From NCBI GenBank assembly GCA_040219575.1, contig JAVJSD010000002.1, positions 1 to 43,946 of the forward strand: DNA of 43,946 nucleotides, read 5' to 3'. This document shows, one piece after another, positions 15,488 through 24,300 of this stretch; positions within the stretch are counted from its first letter, which is position 1, and every line of letters starts with the position of its first letter. Origin of the DNA: JAVJSD01 sp040219575 (GTDB taxonomy: Bacteria; Planctomycetota; Planctomycetia; Pirellulales; Pirellulaceae). Position numbers and translations under genes: made by a program. The notes below the pieces were generated by a model. It did not search any database, was not told the DNA's origin, and saw nothing but the letters and a program-made list of their open reading frames with translations.

Positions 15488-16933
15488 TCAGAGCGTCGGC
15501 AGATCGATGACACGGCCGCCCGGGCGGCCGTGATCCTTGACATCTTGGCAAACGTAGACGAAATCGGTGTCAATCCGACGCCCAGCATATTGCTCGTGGA
15601 CCATCTCCAGCTGCTGTTCGAGCATTTCCGCCGTAGCGATCAAAAACGACGAATCCTGAAACTCGCTGCCCGTCGGCATGCCATGGACGCTGCTTAGCAT
15701 GATCGTGCGGTAAGGATGTTCCAGGACTTTGGCAATCCGTTCAACCTCCTTGACGAGCGTCCGAAGTTGGATCGTCGCCAAGCCGGCTCTCTCACCGGGA
15801 AAGCCGCCATCGTCAGGATCCAGGGCGTGGGCGAGATGGTTCCAGAACGCCGCATCAAAGGGATCCGTGTAGTCTTTCACCTTCGTGGGCAGATGCAGGT
15901 AGACCTGCCTTCCATCCCCACAAGTGAGCAGTCGGTCGCGAAACGCGAAGACGGAATAGTCCGTACCGAGCTTCTGAAACACGGCCGCCATGATCGCCTC
16001 GCCCTGTGCCGACCAACGCGGCCTGCCTGCCGGTCCGGAGAACAGACTGTTCAGGTCCGTCCCGCGGACGACGAGATGCTGAAACGGGTCAAACAGGCGC
16101 TGGTAGTCGTGTGCGCGGCTGCGAAACAACTTCACCCGCTTGCCGGTGCGTCGAGCGACAGCGGCCCGAGCGAGGCGTGTCGTATCCAAGTGCATTCCAC
16201 TGAAAAGCCGTCGCGGATTCGCTTGCGCTTCAAATAGCCCTTCGCTCTTGCGTTTGTAGCAGTTGATCAACGTTTGTTGGACGTCCTGTTTTCGCGTGAG
16301 AAACTCCTCGATGTGCTCCATCCGTGGATTCAAGGTGTGGGCGACCGACAACTGCACCGGCAACGTCGCCACATGCAATCCCGGCAACTCGGCGAAGGTT
16401 TCCAGGGGGAATCGTCCGGTTTCAATGGCCTCGACAAGCAAGACCATGTCCTGTTCGCTGCCATGGAACTCGACCTTCGGCACATGCAGGAGATGTATGG
16501 AATCCTTCAGTTGGGCGGCATTAAGGCGCTCGAATGGCGCCTCGGTCCATTCGATCAAGGGCGGTTCCGTGCAGACGTCGGGATGGTGGAGCCCATCCAG
16601 GAGCAGGATTTTGGGATAGCGGCGAATCAACTCATCCACGGCCATCTTGGTCCATGTTCGCAACTCCGTCTCCGAAGCAACGCGACCGGAATTCTTGATT
16701 TCGCGGTAGGCCGCCCTCCGCAGCAACAGCCGGGATCCAAGAAACAGATCCCACAGGCCCGCCCGGTCTGGATCGAGGACCAAGGTCCAGCTTTTCAAGA
16801 CAACCGTCAACGGGTGTCGCACGCGGGTGGACAACGCAACCCGTACGTTATCACAGCCGCTCACGGGCTCCGCCAACAAGTGCAGGGTGCGGGCCGTCAA
16901 TGCCTTAAGTCGCCAGGTGGGTGTTGGGGGCAT
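15488..16933 (-). CDS. CobT-like von Willebrand A protein with altered metal site
   Basis: The 481-residue product has an unassigned N-terminal part (about 1-245). The C-terminal region (about 248-465) follows the CobT layout: a strand-helix lead-in (LDTTRLARAAVARRTGKRVK) and then a von Willebrand A fold. Where the metal-binding DxSxS motif is expected, the sequence reads GTDLNSLFSG. Where SDGxP is expected it reads SSVHGMPTG. The metal site is therefore probably lost. The gene lies 11 bp behind the AAA+ gene, matching CobS/CobT and MoxR/VWA pairs, in which the ATPase remodels a target presented by the VWA protein. No cobalamin genes are nearby, so a cobaltochelatase role is unlikely. The fold assignment is by eye. 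Confidence 0.55.
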   Translation of the reverse strand: MPPTPTWRLKALTARTLHLLAEPVSGCDNVRVALSTRVRHPLTVVLKSWTLVLDPDRAGLWDLFLGSRLLLRRAAYREIKNSGRVASETELRTWTKMAVDELIRRYPKILLLDGLHHPDVCTEPPLIEWTEAPFERLNAAQLKDSIHLLHVPKVEFHGSEQDMVLLVEAIETGRFPLETFAELPGLHVATLPVQLSVAHTLNPRMEHIEEFLTRKQDVQQTLINCYKRKSEGLFEAQANPRRLFSGMHLDTTRLARAAVARRTGKRVKLFRSRAHDYQRLFDPFQHLVVRGTDLNSLFSGPAGRPRWSAQGEAIMAAVFQKLGTDYSVFAFRDRLLTCGDGRQVYLHLPTKVKDYTDPFDAAFWNHLAHALDPDDGGFPGERAGLATIQLRTLVKEVERIAKVLEHPYRTIMLSSVHGMPTGSEFQDSSFLIATAEMLEQQLEMVHEQYAGRRIDTDFVYVCQDVKDHGRPGGRVIDLPTL

Positions 16934-16944
16934 GGCTTGCGCTC

Positions 16945-17778
16945 CTAACCGATTTCGGCTTTGAGTTTGGCGGCCGCGTAGAGGTCGTCGTCGACCACGA
17001 ACTTGGTGACGAACCCCACGCGAATCGCGACGTCTTCACGCATACCTCTCTCCAGGAGCTTCAAGACCTGGGAGCAGGCACGGTACGTCAGGTAACCCTC
17101 GCTGTCGCCGCTGCTGGTTTTGCTGCGAATTCGCCGAAAATCCTCCCACAATTCGACAACGCGATGGATGCGGTAGGAGTCGGCCAGAGGGTGGTTGTGC
17201 CGCAGAAAGGCGACGACGTCGGTGGTGGACATCGCCGGAACCTCCATCGTCAAGACGTCGTCGTAAAGCGCTCTGGCGATGCTGACGGCGGCGCCGCGAT
17301 GGCATCGCATGCTCTCAGGATTGGATGTAAGAACGACGCGAAAATCGTAGTTGTCTTGGCTGGCCGGCGGAATCTGAATCCGTTCCGCGTTGAGCGGGTT
17401 GGTGATGCTTGAAGCGCCGCGAAGTGTAAGCAAGGCGGCTCGCACGTCCATCGGAATCAATGCGGCTTCCTCAATAAGCAACCACCGCTTGGATTTCAGC
17501 GACAGCGGCAGCGCGCCGTCGACGAATGGCGTCTCCTCTTGTTTCAACTGATAGCTTCCGAACATCTGAGCCAGTTCGATCTCCGGAGAACCGGCAAGTA
17601 TGACAGGAAGTTCGCCCGACAGCCTCATTGCCGCGGCCATCGCAAACGTCGTCTTCCCCGTACAGGGCTCGCCGACGAGATTGACGAAACGATGGACCGC
17701 CAGCATGTGTAGTACGTCGTCGTACCAGGGCAGTTTGACGATTCCTTCCCACGCATCGGGATTGCTTTCGTTGGGCAT
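16945..17778 (-). CDS. MoxR/CobS-like AAA+ ATPase
   Basis: The 277-residue product is an AAA+ ATPase. Walker A is GEPCTGKT (36-43), a Walker B-like strand is RWLLIEEAALIP (98-109) and sensor 1 is VLTSNPES (149-156). In MoxR and CobS proteins an Arg finger follows in a DRF-type motif; the corresponding place reads ALYDDVLTMEVP, so that Arg seems missing. ATG 17778 was chosen over an upstream start at 17880, whose extra residues (a Cys-rich stretch) look unnatural. It is the promoter-side gene of a pair with the CobT-like protein. The role is probably ATP-driven remodelling of an unknown partner. Confidence 0.75.
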   Translation of the reverse strand: MPNESNPDAWEGIVKLPWYDDVLHMLAVHRFVNLVGEPCTGKTTFAMAAAMRLSGELPVILAGSPEIELAQMFGSYQLKQEETPFVDGALPLSLKSKRWLLIEEAALIPMDVRAALLTLRGASSITNPLNAERIQIPPASQDNYDFRVVLTSNPESMRCHRGAAVSIARALYDDVLTMEVPAMSTTDVVAFLRHNHPLADSYRIHRVVELWEDFRRIRSKTSSGDSEGYLTYRACSQVLKLLERGMREDVAIRVGFVTKFVVDDDLYAAAKLKAEIG

Positions 17779-17930
17779 TGTGTTTCTCGGGTTTAAGGGC
17801 GGGGCGTTACAGCAGCACCAGCAGGATTGACGCGTTGCTTCCAGACTTCCTTCGCCTTGGCGGGAAAGGTCAAAACGCAATCCTGAGATCTCACCAATCG
17901 ATATGCGGACGTCACGTTCGGTCAGGAACG

Positions 17931-18035
17931 CTATTCCTTCGGCTGCCCGAAGAACATCTCCACAAACAAGGGAAGGCCGACGACGCCGAGAATGGCAGCG
18001 ATGCAGACGGGCAACGTGATGAACAGAATCGCCAT
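17931..18035 (-). CDS. 34-residue membrane peptide
   Basis: A short frame, below usual gene-calling limits, reads MAILFITLPVCIAAILGVVG and ends FFGQPKE. A GTGGAGA ribosome-binding sequence lies directly upstream at good spacing, and codon third positions are strongly G/C. About 24 residues form one membrane-spanning helix. It lies 152 bp upstream of the AAA+ gene on the same strand, so it may share its transcript. The function is unknown; small single-helix peptides often modulate membrane proteins. Confidence 0.5.
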   Translation of the reverse strand: MAILFITLPVCIAAILGVVGLPLFVEMFFGQPKE

Positions 18036-18425
18036 TTTAGAGTCTCCACACGTAGATTTTGGAACGCTTGATGCACGGCCGAGAGCGGCCACAGCGGGGA
18101 GAACGAGGAACCCGCCGCCGGTGGGAAACGAATCCGGGAAAAAAATCCGAAAGGCCCGAAATCGGCAAACAGCCGCCTAGGTGCTCCCACTACGAGCATG
18201 AAACGGGGCGCGGCAAGTCTGCCGCCCCAACGCGTTTCTTTACGGTCAGGCCGGCTCGCTTCACGGCGGCCGAACCGCATTCCGGCCGCCCTCAAAAAAA
18301 CGTCCACTTCGCAGCATCGGTTTCGTATCCGCCCTCCGCGCGGCGTTTTCCTCACTTAGGCCGAGGAAACGATCTTCATCGCGAAGATCGGGCCGCAGCA
18401 AGGAAACCGATGCGGGAGATTGTCG
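18036..18425. other. Divergent intergenic region
   Basis: This gap separates the minus-strand AAA/VWA unit from the plus-strand haem-binding gene, so it should hold promoters for both, though I cannot name boxes with confidence. It contains a short perfect hairpin GATCTTC (18371-18377) / GAAGATC (18383-18389) about 40 bp before the haem-binding gene, a possible operator or leader structure. The open frames in it look like shadows. Confidence 0.4.
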
Positions 18426-19094
18426 ATGAAGATTGCGAAGTGGTTGCTGCTCTTGGCGGGAGCAATTGGTGTGTGTGCAGTGGTGCTCGGGCAGAGGCAG
18501 GAGGGCCCCCGATCCGACACGACGATCACCGGACACCCAACACAGCCGGGACAAGATGACAAGCCGATAAACGGGGCTCAGCCAAGTCGAGCCCAAGATC
18601 CGCCGGCCGGCAACCGCGATCGAATCGCGATCCCCGCCAATCTTGTCGGGTACGAGACGCTCGGCGGATCCCCGGAGCGTGGGCGGCGGGTTCTGCTGCA
18701 TCGCCTGAGCTGCCTCGATTGCCACAGCATCGTTCCGGGCGAGCAGACCGGCTTTCCCAATTTGTCGGACGTAGGCGCGCGATTGAGCGAATTCCAGATC
18801 GTCGCCTCGATCCTGGAACCCTCCCGTGACATCGCCGGCGGAAAGTCGATCACGCTCGTCACTGATTCCGGACGCGTCCTGCAAGGCGTCGAAGTCGCGG
18901 TCACGGACGAAGTCGTTGTCTTGATGGACGACGACGGCGAACGATCGGTTCCACGCGATCGCATTGAGCAACTTACGGTCGCCAAGTCGGATATGCCGAC
19001 AGGTCAGGCCGATGGTTTGACGTCGCAGGAGTTCGCGGACTTGATCGCGTTCTTGTCCAGCCTGGGGCGCCACGAGGCCGTTGCAGGACGGTAA
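18426..19094 (+). CDS. Haem-binding c-type protein (planctomycete TIGR02603-like)
   Basis: The 222-residue product begins with a hydrophobic export signal (MKIAKWLLLLAGAIGVCAVV), then about 45 linker residues. The haem attachment motif is CLDCH at 96-100. The rest follows the planctomycete/verrucomicrobial haem-binding domain: PNLSDVGARL, then SILEPSRDIAGGKSITLVT, DSGRVLQGVEV and a C-terminal LTSQEFADLIAFLSSL. These domains usually end large dehydrogenase-like proteins; here the domain stands alone, so it may be a periplasmic electron carrier. A Met in the MPTG segment could be the distal haem ligand. ATG 18426 follows GGGAG at 18414-18418, which decides the start. Confidence 0.82.
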   Translation: MKIAKWLLLLAGAIGVCAVVLGQRQEGPRSDTTITGHPTQPGQDDKPINGAQPSRAQDPPAGNRDRIAIPANLVGYETLGGSPERGRRVLLHRLSCLDCHSIVPGEQTGFPNLSDVGARLSEFQIVASILEPSRDIAGGKSITLVTDSGRVLQGVEVAVTDEVVVLMDDDGERSVPRDRIEQLTVAKSDMPTGQADGLTSQEFADLIAFLSSLGRHEAVAGR

Positions 19095-19399
19095 CTCGCC
19101 GACTTCCCTTCCTTCAGAATGTCAAGCGATTCAGCAACCGGAGGTTACGGAGCGCGGCTCCGGGGCCTCCGGTGCTTCGTTTCTTGATCGCCGTTGCACG
19201 AGGACGCCGCGCAGGAGGCGGTGCAGGGGCCTCTTCTTTTTTGGGCGTTTGCAGAATACTCCGACCTCCATTTCCCACCGGCGCCGGGAGCGTCGTTTCC
19301 CGCACTACCGCGGTGCTGATCGCGGTGCGTGAGGAGCGACGTGGTCGGGAACGGTTCCCCATTCGTCCGCTCCAGCGTTCCTTCCTATGGAGCCCCACC
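19095..19399. other. Intergenic stretch with a strong hairpin
   Basis: After the haem-binding gene a two-tier hairpin forms at 19137-19173: an 8-bp outer stem (ACCGGAGG/CCTCCGGT) and a 5-bp inner stem (GGAGC/GCTCC), followed by GCTTCGTTTCTTG. It is probably the terminator of that gene. The frame of the protease gene stays open through much of the rest, but without signal-peptide-like sequence before 19400. Confidence 0.45.
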
Positions 19400-20416
19400 A
19401 TGCAACGTGTCACGAACGTCACCATCCTGTTTCTCCTGTCCCTCCTGGTGATCACGTCCTCCGTGGCGGCGAACGAGGCCGTCTACCAACGCGTGAAACG
19501 CTCGACGGTGTGGATTGTTCGCCCGGACGGTTCGAGCGGTAGCGGCGTGTTGGTCGACGCCGACCGTCGGCTCGTGGTGACCAACGCGCATGTCGTCGGT
19601 TCGTATCGCAAATTGACGGTGTTTGCGCCGGTCAACGACACTTACGGCCGCATCTGGCGCCGGACCTCCTATTTTCGGGACGCCCAGCGGCTGGGCCGCC
19701 TCGGATACGCCGCCGTTGGTGAGGTCATTGCGTACTCTTCGCGCAAGGATCTCGCCGTTGTGCGGCTGGCGTCGAACCTTCGCGGCTTGAATGAAATCGA
19801 ATTGGCCGACGGCGAGCCCGACGTCGGCGACGGGCTCCACGTGGTCGGCAACCCCGCGGACCGTCCGCTGTTCACTTATTGCTACGGCGGCGCCCGATAT
19901 TGCGGCAGTCATTCTTGGACCTATGACAGCGGCCAGTACGTCCACGCCGACGTCGTCACGTTCAGCGGCCACATCTGGGGCGGCAACAGCGGCGGCCCCG
20001 TCGCCAACTCCCGAGGCGAACTGGTAGGCGTGATCACCGGCAGCAACGACACCACGGGAATTGCGATCAGTCTCTCCGAAATCAAGCGGCTCCTGGGAAC
20101 CGTCAAATGGCGGAGCGTCTTCTGCATCCAAAACGACACTCCCGCCACGGTCTACTTGGCGGTGCGGACGGCTCCCGAAGAAGGCTGGGAGCGCCTGGCG
20201 ATCACCGCGGGCCGCGGCCGGATCTGGTGGGGAGACGACGTCTCCGACGTCCGCGTCCAATTCGACTGGTCTTTCGCGGAAGGCTATCAGGGCGTGGATT
20301 ACGATCTGGATACGTACTACGTGCTGCTGGGCGACGGCGTATCGGCCAAACCTGATCAGGCCCGGCAATACCGGTTCGCTTCCGTGCGAGGAGGCGTGAA
20401 TCTCTACGCCAAGTAG
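19400..20416 (+). CDS. Secreted trypsin-like serine protease
   Basis: The 338-residue product has a cleavable signal peptide (MQRVTNVTILFLLSLLVITS, cleavage near residue 24) and a chymotrypsin-fold protease domain at about 28-225. The catalytic triad is His64 (VTNAHVV), Asp117 (SRKDLAVVRL) and Ser197 (GGNSGGPV). This resembles the HtrA/DegP protease core, but no PDZ domain follows. Instead there is a C-terminal beta-rich domain of about 110 residues (about 230-338, FCIQNDTPATVYLAVRT). Two Cys in the CYGGARYC segment may form a disulfide. ATG 19400 is supported by GGAG at 19389-19392; a longer in-frame start at 19172 would bury the signal peptide. It is probably periplasmic. Confidence 0.85.
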   Translation: MQRVTNVTILFLLSLLVITSSVAANEAVYQRVKRSTVWIVRPDGSSGSGVLVDADRRLVVTNAHVVGSYRKLTVFAPVNDTYGRIWRRTSYFRDAQRLGRLGYAAVGEVIAYSSRKDLAVVRLASNLRGLNEIELADGEPDVGDGLHVVGNPADRPLFTYCYGGARYCGSHSWTYDSGQYVHADVVTFSGHIWGGNSGGPVANSRGELVGVITGSNDTTGIAISLSEIKRLLGTVKWRSVFCIQNDTPATVYLAVRTAPEEGWERLAITAGRGRIWWGDDVSDVRVQFDWSFAEGYQGVDYDLDTYYVLLGDGVSAKPDQARQYRFASVRGGVNLYAK

Positions 20417-20445
20417 CTCGTTTTGCAGACCTTGCCTCCGTCTCG

Positions 20446-20482
20446 ACCACGGTTTCCAACAACCGTGGTGAGACTCTTTTTC
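20446..20482 (+). terminator. Intrinsic terminator of the protease gene
   Basis: A perfect 9-bp stem ACCACGGTT/AACCGTGGT with a 6-base loop is followed after GAGACTC by a T-run (CTTTTTC). It lies 30 bp after the stop codon. The same stem could also work on the other strand, but no minus-strand gene ends here. Confidence 0.65.
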
Positions 20483-20623
20483 GTGCCTCTTGGACTACGT
20501 CCTAGTCCTTCCACCGCAGCGGGAATTCATCGGCTGAGTGCGTGAAAGTCTCGATGGCCTGTGGTAGACTCACCCCCTACATTAGGCGGTTTCCATTTTG
20601 TATCCACTGATGGAGTGTGCCCG

Positions 20624-21397
20624 ATGACGACGCCCCGAGAACCTTCTCCAGCCGACGGTCTCGCCCAATCCCACCAAGCGGACCGAGATTCTTTGGGAGA
20701 CGCGATCTCCGCCGTGCGACGGGGGGACGACAGTCTCGCGGAACGACGCATTTTCGATGAATTCTGGCCTCGGGTATTGGGACTTGTGACCAGGCGACTC
20801 GATAGCCGCCGCCTCGACGGCGACGACGTCGCCCAGGAGGTCTTCTTGAAGTTCTTCAGGCGACTCAGCAGCGATCAGGAGCGCAAGCTGAATCTCGCGA
20901 ATCGGGATCGAATCTTTGCCTTCTTGGCGACGACGACTCATAACAAATTGAAAGACACCTACGGTTTTCTGACGGCGGAAATACGCTCTCCGCCAGGCGG
21001 CGAGCGCGGTGGTTCGGCGGCGCTCGAGAACTCGCAGGGAGAGCAACTTCCCCTCGGAGACGGCGGAGAGACGCCGGCCCCAATCGAACTGCAGGGCCCT
21101 TCCGACGAGGAACTGTCGGAGTGCATCGAGGCGCATGCCGACAAGCTGGTCGAAATCCTCGACACGCTGCATGAGAAGTTCGGCTATCTGACTGAAGCGG
21201 AGCGCGACCTGCTTTTCTGGGAGGAGCAGGGACTGACCGACGCGCAGATCGGCGAGCGGTTGGGCGTCACGCGCCGCACGGTTCAAAACCGCCGGGAAAG
21301 CATCAAGCACAAGATTCGAGAGGCTTCCAAAGAGGGAAATCACCATGTCAAGCAGCGACGATTCTTCGACGGGCCGCCGCGGAGCGCAGGAGCTTAG
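20624..21397 (+). CDS. ECF-type RNA polymerase sigma factor
   Basis: The 257-residue product has sigma region 2 at about 40-95 (FDEFWPRVLGLVTRRL, then GDDVAQEVFLKFFRRL) and region 4 at about 190-235 (LTEAERDLLFWEEQGLTDAQ, IGERLGVTRRTVQNRRESI). A Gly/Glu-rich linker of about 50 residues joins them. ATG 20624 follows TGGAGTG at 20611-20617. The end overlaps the kinase gene start by 53 bp, so the two are translationally linked. Planctomycetes carry many such sigma factors without a membrane anti-sigma factor and next to a Ser/Thr kinase, which is thought to control them by phosphorylation. That arrangement fits here, but the link is inferred. Confidence 0.88.
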   Translation: MTTPREPSPADGLAQSHQADRDSLGDAISAVRRGDDSLAERRIFDEFWPRVLGLVTRRLDSRRLDGDDVAQEVFLKFFRRLSSDQERKLNLANRDRIFAFLATTTHNKLKDTYGFLTAEIRSPPGGERGGSAALENSQGEQLPLGDGGETPAPIELQGPSDEELSECIEAHADKLVEILDTLHEKFGYLTEAERDLLFWEEQGLTDAQIGERLGVTRRTVQNRRESIKHKIREASKEGNHHVKQRRFFDGPPRSAGA

Positions 21398-24300
21398 ACT
21401 GGCGCCGAGCATCGAGGCGTTTGAAGCCGCCTGGAACGGCGATGATCCGCCCGCCATCGAGGAGTTCCTTCAACAGGCGAGCGAGGAGGACCGGGCGGCG
21501 CTGCTACGCGCCCTGCTGGAAATCGAACTCGAACGGCGGCGGCGGCGGGGCGAAGAACCAAGAGCCGAGGATTACCTTTCGCGGTTCTCAGCCGCCGACG
21601 CGCCGCTCATCCACAGTGAGTTTGACAAGACGTGTGGCTGGGCCGCTTCCGACCGGCGGCCCGAGGCCTCCGGCGAACCGGATTCGCGAGAAGATCCCAA
21701 CCACGCAGACGGCGAGTTTCCGCTCGCGATTCCGGGATACCGTCTCAAACAACTGCTCGGCCAAGGCGGCATGGGGAAGGTTTATCTCGCCGACGATCTG
21801 CAGCTGGGCCGGGAAGTGGTGGTGAAGACCATCCGCCCGGAATTGCTCACGGACTCGCGGCATCGACAGCGATTCATCATGGAAGCCCAAGCGGCCGCCC
21901 AGGTGAAAAGCGATCACGTGGTTGAAGTCTTCGGCTCGGGGGAGGCCATCGCCCGCGACGCCGACGGGGAGCGGGGCGCCGTCCCCTACATGGTGATGGA
22001 GTATGTCCGCGGACGGACGCTCGTTGATCTCTTCCCTCGCGAGAAGCCGGAAGAAGAAAACGCGGGGAAAGCATCGCCAACCCCGGTTCCGATCCTGCCG
22101 GTTCTCGACGACAAGACGGCCGCCGAATACGTCATGCAGGCCGCCAAAGGTCTGTCCGACGTCCATGAGCGCGGCATCATTCACCGGGATGTGAAGCCAT
22201 CGAACATTTTCCTGGACGATGCCTCGAATCGCGTGCTGATCGGCGATTTCGGCCTCGCCAAACTGGAGCAACAAGAGGAGGACTTGACCGAAACGGGGGC
22301 GATGCTCGGCACACGGCTGTACATGTCTCCCGAGCAGTTCGAAGACTCCAAGAATGTCACACAACGTGCCGACGTCTATGGTTTGGGGGCGACGTTGTAC
22401 TTCCTGTTATGCGGTCAAACGCCGTTTTCGTCTCCCAGCGACTTGGTGAAACCCGGCAAGGTTCCGCCTTCGCCCAACCAGGCCCGGGATGCGTTCTTTT
22501 CCAACAACAAATCGCCGCATCGCGACGGGGCCCGCCGCAAACGGCCGCCCAAGGTTTCGCCGGATCTGCAATTCATCTGTATGCGCTGCCTGGAGAAAGA
22601 CCCCGCGCAGCGGTACGCCAGCGCCGCGCAGGTCGCCGAGCGCCTGCAGCGGTTTCTGGACAACAAACCGATTCCGGAACGTCCGGTCGGAGTCCACGCC
22701 CCGCTGTACTACACGGGCAAATGGTGTCGGCGCCATCCCCTCGGCGCAACGTTTGTGGCCGTCGTCTCCCTGCTGCTGGTCGTGTTGGCATCGGTGCTGG
22801 CGGTCAGCAACTATCGCATCACCAGCGTCAATGAACAGTTGGCAACGACGAACGGCGATCTGGAGCACGCTAACACCGAACTCGAAAAGAAGACGGAGGA
22901 AACTCTCAAGGCCAATCAGCAGCTCGAAACCGCGAATCGTGATCTTGAGGCCAAAACGCGCGAGGCCACTCGCCGTTTGGCGGAGCAGTTCGAGCGGAAT
23001 ACGGAGCAATCATGGAGCCAATCGAACTACCAGCAGTCCGCCGTTTGGAGCGCCGCCGCTCTCCGCGTCGAACAGGAGGACCAACAGCACGCTCCCCTGC
23101 ACCGGCGACGCATTCTCAATGCGCTTCGACAGATTGCCAAACCCGAGAATGTGCTGTTTCATGACGAACCCGTCACGTTCGCCGAGTTTGGCTTCCGCGG
23201 AGAACAGGTGCTTACGGCGGCTGGAAGTCGAGTGCGCATTTGGAGTCGTGAGACGGGGAAGCTGCTGCGCGAACTGCCCGACCAGGAGGCGTCCGTCACG
23301 TCGGCGCGTTTTCATCCCGCCAGCCGCGCGCTGCTTCTTACTGCCGGCGACACCGCCCGCTTCTATGAGGCGGACGCCGAGCAGCCGACGGCGGAGTTGC
23401 GCCGCCCCGGCGAAGTGTTCGGGCTGGCATCTTTTTCACCGTCGGGTGAAAAGGCCTTATTCGTCACGAACGACGCTCAGGGGGATAGCAAGGCTCTGGT
23501 CTGGTCGCTCTCAGAGGGAACGTTGGTTGATTGCGATCCTCAGGAGTTCATTACGTCGATCGACATATCGCCGGAAGGCGGTCGACTCGTCCTCGTTGTG
23601 GGTAACGACGCCCAACTCTGGGATGCAGCCACTGGAGAACCGATCATGCAGCAGGCAAAAGACGGCGAGTCGACTCCGTTGCGGTTTTCGCATCCGGCTC
23701 GCATTGCCGCGGCCGCCTTCAGCCACGACGGCGCCCGACTGGCCACCGCCGGCGACGACGGCCTGGTTCATCTCTGGAACATCGCGAACCAGCAACAGGC
23801 CTGGCCGCAACCGTTCAACATGGGAGGCGCCGTGGGGAGCGTCGCATTCAGCCCGGACGATATGCACGTGTATGCCAATTCAGGCCGAAATCAGCAGCTC
23901 GTTGATGCAGCAAGCGGCGCCGCGATGCCCATCGGCCATTTCCCGGCGATGCTTATCGCCTATCGGACCTTCATCGGAGTAAGGCAGGAAACCCCCGATC
24001 TGGAACACTACCTTGAGGTCGCCGCCGATCAATCCGTTCGCATTTACAATGCGGCCGGCTTTTCACCGGATGCGATGCACCTGATCGCAACCAAGCCGAT
24101 CACCGCCGCCTGGGAAAGCTCCGGTGGTAAATACATCGTAGCGCCCTGCCCTGGTGATCGACCTGACGAACAAGATTTCAACATTTGGAACTCCGAGACG
24201 GGTAAACGCCGCGTCATCGTTCTCGCCGGAGTCGCGGCGCTGACCTTCAGCCCGGATAACGAATCTTCTGCGACCCTGCAGTACGGCCAGCTTTCGGTGT

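Noticed and set aside
15488..17778. Cobaltochelatase CobS/CobT for vitamin B12 synthesis
   Set aside because: The arrangement is similar, but no CobN or other cobalamin gene is present and key residues in both proteins are changed.
19385..20368. A 327-residue minus-strand frame
   Set aside because: It is antisense to the serine protease, which has a signal peptide and complete catalytic triad.
20582..21457. A 291-residue minus-strand frame
   Set aside because: It is antisense to the sigma factor gene; the sigma regions 2 and 4 are on the plus strand.
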